From Candidatus Saccharimonadota bacterium (GTDB taxonomy: Bacteria > Patescibacteriota > Saccharimonadia > Saccharimonadales > EFPC-124), in NCBI GenBank assembly GCA_016880595.1, contig JAEHDC010000033.1, positions 1-6,876 on the forward strand: a stretch of 6,876 bases of DNA, read 5' to 3'. Numbering within the stretch: position 1 is the first letter of the stretch; every line of letters starts with the position of its first letter. The position numbers and the translations under genes were made by a program. The notes beneath the pieces were generated by a model, which was given only the letters and a program-made list of their open reading frames with translations, had not been told where the DNA came from and ran no database searches. Positions 1 to 3,829 of this stretch are shown here, piece by piece.

Positions 1-123
1 ATTGACTACTACAACAATGACCGTATCCACACGGCACTAAAGATGTCACCAAGAAGCTACGCACAGACGCTAAGACAGCCTGCGAGGTTTCGAGAGTTGG
101 TGTTCGGGAAGAAGGGAGCTTGA
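1..123 (+). CDS. DDE integrase-core transposase, C-terminal fragment
   Basis: The frame is open from the first base to a TGA at 121-123 and gives the last 40 residues of a transposase. It begins IDYYNNDRIHTALKMSPRSY, the usual end of the rve/DDE integrase core in IS3-type and related elements: a Y-N-x-x-R-x-H-x-x-L stretch followed by the M-S-P-x-x-Y signature. The last DDE glutamate normally lies a few dozen residues upstream, outside the window. After the core comes a short basic tail ending FGKKGA. The N-terminal part and any overlapping orfA are missing, so the exact IS family (IS3, IS481 or related) cannot be settled. The enzyme would cut and join the ends of its own element. It lies antisense to the surface-protein gene it has apparently interrupted. 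Confidence 0.85.
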   Translation: MDYYNNDRIHTALKMSPRSYAQTLRQPARFRELVFGKKGA

Positions 124-125
124 CA
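1..125 (+). mobile_element. Right end of an insertion sequence
   Basis: The transposase stop at 121-123 is followed at once by sequence that continues the coding frame of an unrelated leftward gene, so the element must end close to 125. Read inward from that point on the minus strand, the end would begin TGTCAAGCTCCC, a TG...CA type terminus common in IS3-like elements. Seen: a transposase C-terminus abutting a foreign gene. Inferred: the exact boundary, because the left end, its inverted repeat and the target duplication are outside the window. Confidence 0.6.
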
Positions 126-682
126 GTTATGGCGCTACCAATAATTACCCCACCTTGGTTAGGCGCAGGCACATCAACTACCGGATTGCCCAGGCCAAGA
201 GGAGTATTTGCACCATTAGCCAATACTACGTTCTGGTCTGCGGCTGCTGCATCAAGCGCCGTCTGTATTGCTGCGCTATCGTCTGTACCATAAATCATAT
301 GACAGTAAACGGTGCCACTAAGCGTTTTGCCGGCATTTGCCGCAAGCGTGACTTGCGTACTCGACTGAACGCTGGCGATAGTCGTAAAGACTCCAACAGA
401 GCTATCGGTATACACTACCGCTAGTTTACCTACGTCATCTGATGTAAAATTGGAACCTTCTGCTCGAACTATCGGCGAACTACTGGAGCATGTGATCGAA
501 TCTGCTCGTACCGCATCAAGCTTTGCTCCATAAGCGATAGGATTATATGTTTGACTAGTGCCAGTCTGCCAGATTGCGCTGCTTTTTATGGTGCCGTCTG
601 CATTGTGAGAAGTCAGCAGGTAGTCGTTGAGTATACTGCCCCAAGCGCCAGTATCTCCACCCAGTATCGGTAAACGAGTCAT
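126..682 (-). pseudogene. Tail-fibre/adhesin-like beta-helix protein, truncated by an IS
   Basis: A leftward gene starts at the ATG at 682, with GAGGG 5 nt upstream, and encodes about 186 residues before the IS boundary. Residues 1-31 (GGDTGAWGSILNDYL, then HNADGT) match the short N-terminal module of phage tail-fibre and CPR surface proteins. Residues 50-57 (AYGAKLDA) and 134-148 (DDSAAIQTALDAAAA) are the hallmark start of the Pectate_lyase_3 right-handed beta-helix domain. Between them is an insert of roughly 75 residues containing FTSDDVGK and VTLAANAG. The beta-helix coils that should follow, normally hundreds of residues, are absent. The frame stays open through the IS to position 2, but that part (after codon 186) does not look like protein. 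Any product would lack the helix and probably be non-functional. The intact protein would sit on the surface and bind or cut polysaccharide; the substrate is unknown. Confidence 0.75.
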
Positions 683-743
683 ATTGTCCCTCAATTAGTT
701 AAAGATTGTGATTTATTATAACCGATTATGCTTATAAACAAAA
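683..743 (-). promoter_or_regulatory. Promoter and ribosome binding site of the beta-helix gene
   Basis: On the minus strand a perfect TATAAT lies at 720-715, and GAGGG at 692-688 is 5 nt before the ATG at 682. The predicted transcript would start near 708, giving a leader of about 25 nt. The -35 region at the right spacing (TTTTGT, 743-738) is a poor match. The strong Shine-Dalgarno fixes the start codon. Confidence 0.6.
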
Positions 744-757
744 CGTAAATTCGAAAT

Positions 758-780
758 AACATACCATAAAAACTTTTATG
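758..780 (-). promoter_or_regulatory. Possible upstream promoter with a palindromic site
   Basis: The minus strand carries TGG-TATGTT (extended -10, 766-758), with TTGTTT about 18 nt further upstream. The sequence between the two boxes contains the near-perfect palindrome CATAAAAACTTTTATG (765-780, arms of 7 with a 2-nt centre). The arrangement could be a second promoter with an operator in its spacer for the beta-helix gene. In such AT-rich DNA it may be chance. Confidence 0.25.
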
Positions 781-843
781 CAAACAAAGCATTACTTGAC
801 CATATGCCTCTTCGTACCGCTCCGCCGGTCTAGTCGCGCCCAA

Positions 844-869
844 AAGAAAGACGTAATGCCGTCTTTTTT
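844..869 (-). terminator. Bidirectional intrinsic terminator
   Basis: AAAGACG (847-853) pairs with CGTCTTT (860-866) around the six-base loop TAATGC. The stem is extended by one G-T and two A-T pairs. On the minus strand it is followed by CTTTT and lies about 70 bp past the stop of the 211-residue membrane protein, so it most likely ends that transcript. The plus strand also has a T run, so it could work both ways. Confidence 0.7.
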
Positions 870-940
870 AAGAGCATAAACTACCTAGCTCACCTCTTTT
901 GCAGAAGCATCTGCCCCAAATCAACTCCAATAAATACAAA

Positions 941-1576
941 CTAATTAAATTCAAAAGTATTCGCCATAGCCTGCAAAGTGCTGGTATCTGAGGTGCTCGA
1001 GCTAGCACTATTGCTTAGCGCCACGCCAATGCTGCCGCTACTAAACAAAAAGTTTGTGCTTCCGCTACCACTGCCGCAGCCGAGCAGCATAACAAATTTA
1101 ACAACCTGATTATCATTAATTGTGACATCTTGAATGCTCGACGGTCCAGCCTCTATCTGACTAAAGTAGCTATTTACAAAAGCATTGGCAGTTTGCCCAT
1201 TCATATTGTAAACTTCTGCGCTGTATCCGGTATTGGCGCCGGCGCTCGCAAACGATATTTCGTAACTCCGGGCATCACCGTAACTTACGGCATTTTCTGC
1301 GACCGTCCAATCCGAAGGATATTTAAAAGAAAAGCCATAACTGGCATTTGTATAAGTTTTCCAGCTTGAATTATCGACAGCAGTAGCTTGTTCTGACTTC
1401 AAGCTATCAACCTGCTCTTGCAGGCTTTGAATTTGACTGTTGGCCGCAGACTTATCGCTCTGCGCCTGTCGATTTGTAAAGTAATACACCAATCCACCAA
1501 CAATCGCAGCCGTAGCCAATACTACACAAAAAATAACAAGCACGTCGCCCCAACTAAACTTCTTTTCTGCTTCCAT
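941..1576 (-). CDS. Membrane-anchored protein with PsbP-like extracellular domain
   Basis: The 211-residue protein begins with a short charged cytoplasmic end (MEAEKKFSWGD). One membrane segment follows at about 11-33, then a polar, coiled-coil-prone linker at 45-65 (IQSLQEQVDSLKSEQ). The extracellular domain from about 72 opens with WKTYTNASYGFSFKYPSDW. The YGFSFKYPSDW motif is typical of PsbP-like and lipoprotein-like domains frequent in CPR bacteria, Gram-positives and mycoplasmas. The C-terminal part is rich in Ser and Gly with one Cys (C167), so it has no internal disulfide. There is no lipobox, so anchoring is by the N-terminal helix with the domain outside. The ATG at 1576 is supported by GAGG 6 nt upstream. 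The gene is divergent from the deoxyribonucleotidase gene and ends before a hairpin terminator. Fold assignment is moderately sure; the ligand and function are unknown. Confidence 0.85.
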   Translation of the reverse strand: MEAEKKFSWGDVLVIFCVVLATAAIVGGLVYYFTNRQAQSDKSAANSQIQSLQEQVDSLKSEQATAVDNSSWKTYTNASYGFSFKYPSDWTVAENAVSYGDARSYEISFASAGANTGYSAEVYNMNGQTANAFVNSYFSQIEAGPSSIQDVTINDNQVVKFVMLLGCGSGSGSTNFLFSSGSIGVALSNSASSSTSDTSTLQAMANTFEFN

Positions 1577-1582
1577 AGGATA

Positions 1583-1612
1583 CCTCGACTAAATTTTTCT
1601 TACTTAATTATA
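1583..1612 (-). promoter_or_regulatory. Promoter and RBS of the PsbP-like protein gene
   Basis: The minus strand has a perfect TATAAT at 1612-1607 and a GAGG Shine-Dalgarno at 1586-1583, 6 nt before the ATG at 1576. No clear -35 box is visible. The leader would be roughly 24 nt. The promoter is back to back with the rightward promoter at 1641-1649, so the 79-bp gap drives both genes. Confidence 0.6.
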
Positions 1613-1640
1613 AATTATTTCCGCAAAAATAAACTAAAAA

Positions 1641-1655
1641 TGATATACTTTTGGC
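1641..1655 (+). promoter_or_regulatory. Extended -10 promoter for a leaderless mRNA
   Basis: TGA-TATACT (1641-1649) is an extended -10 element. Only six bases (TTTGGC) separate it from the ATG at 1656, so transcription should begin at or next to the start codon. There is no Shine-Dalgarno. Seen: box and spacing. Inferred: leaderless translation. Confidence 0.6.
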
Positions 1656-2195
1656 ATGATTATTTTGGTAGATATGGACAATACGCTTGCCGACTTTGAT
1701 GCAGCTTTTTTAAGCCTCTGGCAAAAAACCTACCCCGACGAGTTCTTTATACCGCTAGATAAGCGCCGCGGTTTTCATCTTGCAGAAGATTATCCTGACC
1801 ATCTCCTCGATAAAATTCAAAAAATTTGTGACGGCAAAAACTTTGTAAAAAATCTTCCGCCAATTTCTGGCGGCATTGAGGCCGTTAGGGAGTTGCTGGA
1901 TGCAGGGCATGACGTGCGTTTTTGCAGCTCGCATTTTAGAGAATATAAAAATTGCATAACAGAAAAGTACCAATGGATTGAAAAACACTTTGGCAAAGAA
2001 GCTGTAGACCGCATCATTATGACGCGCGACAAAACGCTCGTTCGCGGCGACCTGCTAATTGACGACAAGCCAAAAATCAGCGGCCTCGCTACGCCAACAT
2101 GGGAGCATATTCTGTATGACCGCCCACACAACAGGCAAATTACAGATAAGCGCCGGCTCGCATGGGATAATTGGCGCGATATCATATTTGCGTAA
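1656..2195 (+). CDS. 5'(3')-deoxyribonucleotidase, NT5C family (HAD superfamily)
   Basis: This 179-residue protein matches the NT5C family (cytosolic/mitochondrial deoxyribonucleotidases), which dephosphorylates deoxynucleoside monophosphates in the cytoplasm and so trims the dNTP precursor pool. HAD motif I is D6-M-D8-N-T-L-A-D-F-D, with nucleophile D6 and acid/base D8. Family members usually have G where N9 stands. Motif II is C90-S91-S92. Motif III/IV is RDKTLVRGDLLIDDKP (124-139), with K126 and the metal-binding D136-D137. The family-typical LPPISGG (67-73), EKYQWIEKHFG (103-113), WEHILYDRPHNR (149-160) and RRLAWDNW (166-173) are all present. Length is normal for the compact bacterial form. 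There is no signal peptide. The start is fixed by the -10 box directly upstream and by the M-I-I-L-V-D strand of the Rossmann fold. tsaD follows 42 bp downstream on the same strand with its own promoter and no terminator between, so read-through is possible. Confidence 0.9.
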   Translation: MIILVDMDNTLADFDAAFLSLWQKTYPDEFFIPLDKRRGFHLAEDYPDHLLDKIQKICDGKNFVKNLPPISGGIEAVRELLDAGHDVRFCSSHFREYKNCITEKYQWIEKHFGKEAVDRIIMTRDKTLVRGDLLIDDKPKISGLATPTWEHILYDRPHNRQITDKRRLAWDNWRDIIFA

Positions 2196-2201
2196 ACCAA
2201 T

Positions 2202-2230
2202 TTGCTCAAATTACCATTTTATCGTACACT
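2202..2230 (+). promoter_or_regulatory. tsaD promoter, probably leaderless
   Basis: TTGCTC (2202-2207), a 17-bp spacer and TACACT (2225-2230) form a sigma-70-type promoter. The TACACT box lies 7 nt before the ATG at 2238, which puts the transcription start at or within a base or so of the start codon. The in-frame TTG at 2202, which would add 12 residues to TsaD, is the -35 box and not a start codon. Confidence 0.6.
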
Positions 2231-2237
2231 ACCTCTA

Positions 2238-3290
2238 ATGATTATCCTTGGAATCGAAAGTAGTTGCGACGAAACATCAGCGGCAATAGTTCGCGATGGT
2301 CGCGAAGTTCTAAGCAATGTTGTTGAATCGCAAATCGACATACATGCAGTGTATGGTGGAGTTATTCCGGAGATTGCAGCGCGCAGTCACATTGAAGCAA
2401 TTCTGCCAATTATTCAGCGTGCATTAACAGATGCAAAACTAAACTGGAATAAAATTGATGCAATTGCCGTCACCTACGCTCCAGGTCTAGTTGGCTCACT
2501 CCTAATTGGCGCCACTACAGCGCGCGCTTTAGCCATTGTCAAAAATAAACCGCTGTACAAAATACACCACGTAGAAGCGCACGTTTACGCCAACTTTTTA
2601 GTTGAGCCACAGCCAAAATTTCCAATGCTAGCTCTGATTGTCAGCGGATTACACACACAATTGGTATTATTTAAAAATCACGGCGACTTTGCGTTGCTTG
2701 GCCAAACTCAAGATGACGCAGTTGGTGAAGCATTCGACAAGGTTGCCCGCCTACTCGGCCTCCCCTACCCTGGTGGCCCAAGCATTTCCAAAGCCGCTGC
2801 AAACGGCAATCCGCAAGCCTTTAAGTTTCCAAAGGCGCGGATGCAGGGCAAGTACGATTTTAGTTTCTCTGGCCTTAAAACCGCCGTGCTGCGCCAAACA
2901 CAAGCGCTTTGTAATAAACCTCACGACTTCCCTTCTCCGCGTCTTGCAGCGCTTCTCACGCCAGCTCAATGCAATGATATTGCAGCCTCATTCCAACACG
3001 CAGCCGTAGAAACTTTGGTAGACAAAACTGCCGTCGCTTTTACTGAATACTCCCCTGCTTCTGTAGTAATCGCCGGTGGCGCTGCTGCTAATCAGGAGTT
3101 ACGCGAGCAATTGCAAAAACGCCTACCAATTCAAATTACCTACACTTCACCCTTGATGTGTACGGATAATGCGGCCATGGTTGCTACACTCGCCTACTAT
3201 CGCAGCAAGCTTGAAAAACCAAGCGACCCCTACACACTAGAGGTTCAACCAAGCTTGGCAATGGCTAGCGTTACTCCTCAATCCCAATAG
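2238..3290 (+). CDS. tsaD: tRNA N6-threonylcarbamoyladenosine transferase TsaD
   Basis: TsaD (Gcp/YgjD/Kae1 family) transfers the threonylcarbamoyl group from TC-AMP to A37 of ANN-decoding tRNAs, working in the cytoplasm with TsaB and TsaE. None of its partners is in this window. From the ATG at 2238 the protein has 350 residues, a normal length. The N-terminus MIILGIESSCDETSAAIV is canonical. GGVIPEIAARSH is at 40-51. The metal ligands H111 and H115 lie in HHVEAH, and the third, D310, in CTDNAAM. EAFDKVARLLGLPYPGGP (164-181) and SFSGLKTAVLR (209-219) are conserved, as is the nucleotide-binding VIAGGAAAN (277-285). One oddity is the near-invariant SGGH(T/S) loop, which reads S136-G-L138-H-T. 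The 3' end overlaps the convergent membrane-protein gene by 20 bp. Identity is essentially certain; the start rests on family alignment and promoter position. Confidence 0.97.
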   Translation: MIILGIESSCDETSAAIVRDGREVLSNVVESQIDIHAVYGGVIPEIAARSHIEAILPIIQRALTDAKLNWNKIDAIAVTYAPGLVGSLLIGATTARALAIVKNKPLYKIHHVEAHVYANFLVEPQPKFPMLALIVSGLHTQLVLFKNHGDFALLGQTQDDAVGEAFDKVARLLGLPYPGGPSISKAAANGNPQAFKFPKARMQGKYDFSFSGLKTAVLRQTQALCNKPHDFPSPRLAALLTPAQCNDIAASFQHAAVETLVDKTAVAFTEYSPASVVIAGGAAANQELREQLQKRLPIQITYTSPLMCTDNAAMVATLAYYRSKLEKPSDPYTLEVQPSLAMASVTPQSQ

Positions 3291-3609
3291 ATTGTAGATA
3301 ATTGCTAAACCCACTTTCAAAATAAGTTTGCGCATTGCCCATGCCGCAAGTGTAATTACGGAATGCTATGAGCTTTTCTGAATTGTTTGCAAACAGCCAA
3401 TCATCGGCCGTTGAACAGTAACGGCTCAATCCCTCTCTTATAAACAGTGCGTCTAGCGCATTTGTTGTTATCATTGTAATTAATAAAACAATAAAAGCAA
3501 CGTTCAAAACTACTGACGAAATAACAAAAAGGCGCTTCCAACTCATCTTGCCTTTTGGATTAGATCCACTCTTATCAACAGATGGTTTTTTACTTTTTGC
3601 GGATGCCAT
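3271..3609 (-). CDS. Small single-span membrane protein, function unknown
   Basis: The 112-residue protein has a Lys/Ser-rich cytoplasmic N-terminus (1-26), one hydrophobic helix at about 27-49, and a roughly 60-residue outer domain. That domain has two cysteines (C65 in RYCSTADDW, C88 in NYTCGMG) that could form a disulfide. The positive charges before the helix predict N-in, C-out. I recognise no family. The ATG at 3609 is preceded by GGGGGAG at 3620-3614, 4 nt upstream, and by an extended -10 promoter, which supports it as a real gene despite overlapping the last 20 bp of tsaD on the opposite strand. No terminator is visible past its stop, so its transcript probably runs antisense into tsaD. 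Confidence 0.8.
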   Translation of the reverse strand: MASAKSKKPSVDKSGSNPKGKMSWKRLFVISSVVLNVAFIVLLITMITTNALDALFIREGLSRYCSTADDWLFANNSEKLIAFRNYTCGMGNAQTYFESGFSNYLQSIGIEE

Positions 3610-3613
3610 AATA

Positions 3614-3638
3614 CTCCCCCTTTTAGTTATTTATACCA
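3614..3638 (-). promoter_or_regulatory. Extended -10 promoter and RBS of the small membrane protein
   Basis: On the minus strand TGG-TATAAA (3638-3630) forms an extended -10, followed by the purine-rich GGGGGAG (3620-3614) directly before the ATG at 3609. The leader would be only about 13-15 nt. A weak TGATTG lies about 16 bp upstream as a possible -35. Confidence 0.5.
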
Positions 3639-3732
3639 CACTTTTGCTCAACAATCACTAGCGTTTTACTGTGGAAAACTTTATATACCAAAAAACTTGA
3701 ACTTTTAGGCAAGAAATGCTACCTTTTACTTG

Positions 3733-3752
3733 CACAGATATAACAGCCTGTG
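3733..3752. repeat. Short inverted repeat upstream of valS
   Basis: CACAG (3733-3737) and CTGTG (3748-3752) are inverted arms with a 10-bp spacer. They lie just upstream of the putative valS -10 at 3772. The spacing suits a dimeric regulator, but the arms are only five bases and may be chance. Confidence 0.25.
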
Positions 3753-3768
3753 AGTAGAGAGTTTTATG

Positions 3769-3795
3769 TGATATTATGTACTGGAGAAAATCCAG
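3769..3795 (+). promoter_or_regulatory. valS promoter with 5'-end hairpin
   Basis: TGA-TATTAT (3769-3777) is an extended -10 element. The predicted transcript begins near 3781-3785 with a leader of about 45-50 nt. CTGGA (3781-3785) pairs with TCCAG (3791-3795) around a GAAAA loop, placing a small hairpin at or next to the mRNA 5' end. It lacks a T run and is not a terminator. I see no T-box signature. The only Shine-Dalgarno-like sequence is GAAAGAAG, about 6 nt before the ATG at 3830. Confidence 0.45.
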
Positions 3796-3829
3796 ATTTA
3801 TTTGCGTTTTCGTGTGAAAGAAGTTTTTT

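Noticed and set aside
155..424. Rightward open frame of 89 codons at the left end
   Set aside because: It lies antisense to the beta-helix gene, whose frame shows clear family motifs and a strong RBS. The rightward translation is Cys/Arg-rich with no motif.
802..831. Nine-codon ATG frame in the intergenic GC-rich islet
   Set aside because: It is too short and has no RBS or promoter on that strand.
3716..3757. 13-codon frame upstream of valS as an attenuator leader peptide
   Set aside because: It has no valine codons and no clear RBS, and it lies upstream of the best valS promoter, so it would not be in the main transcript.
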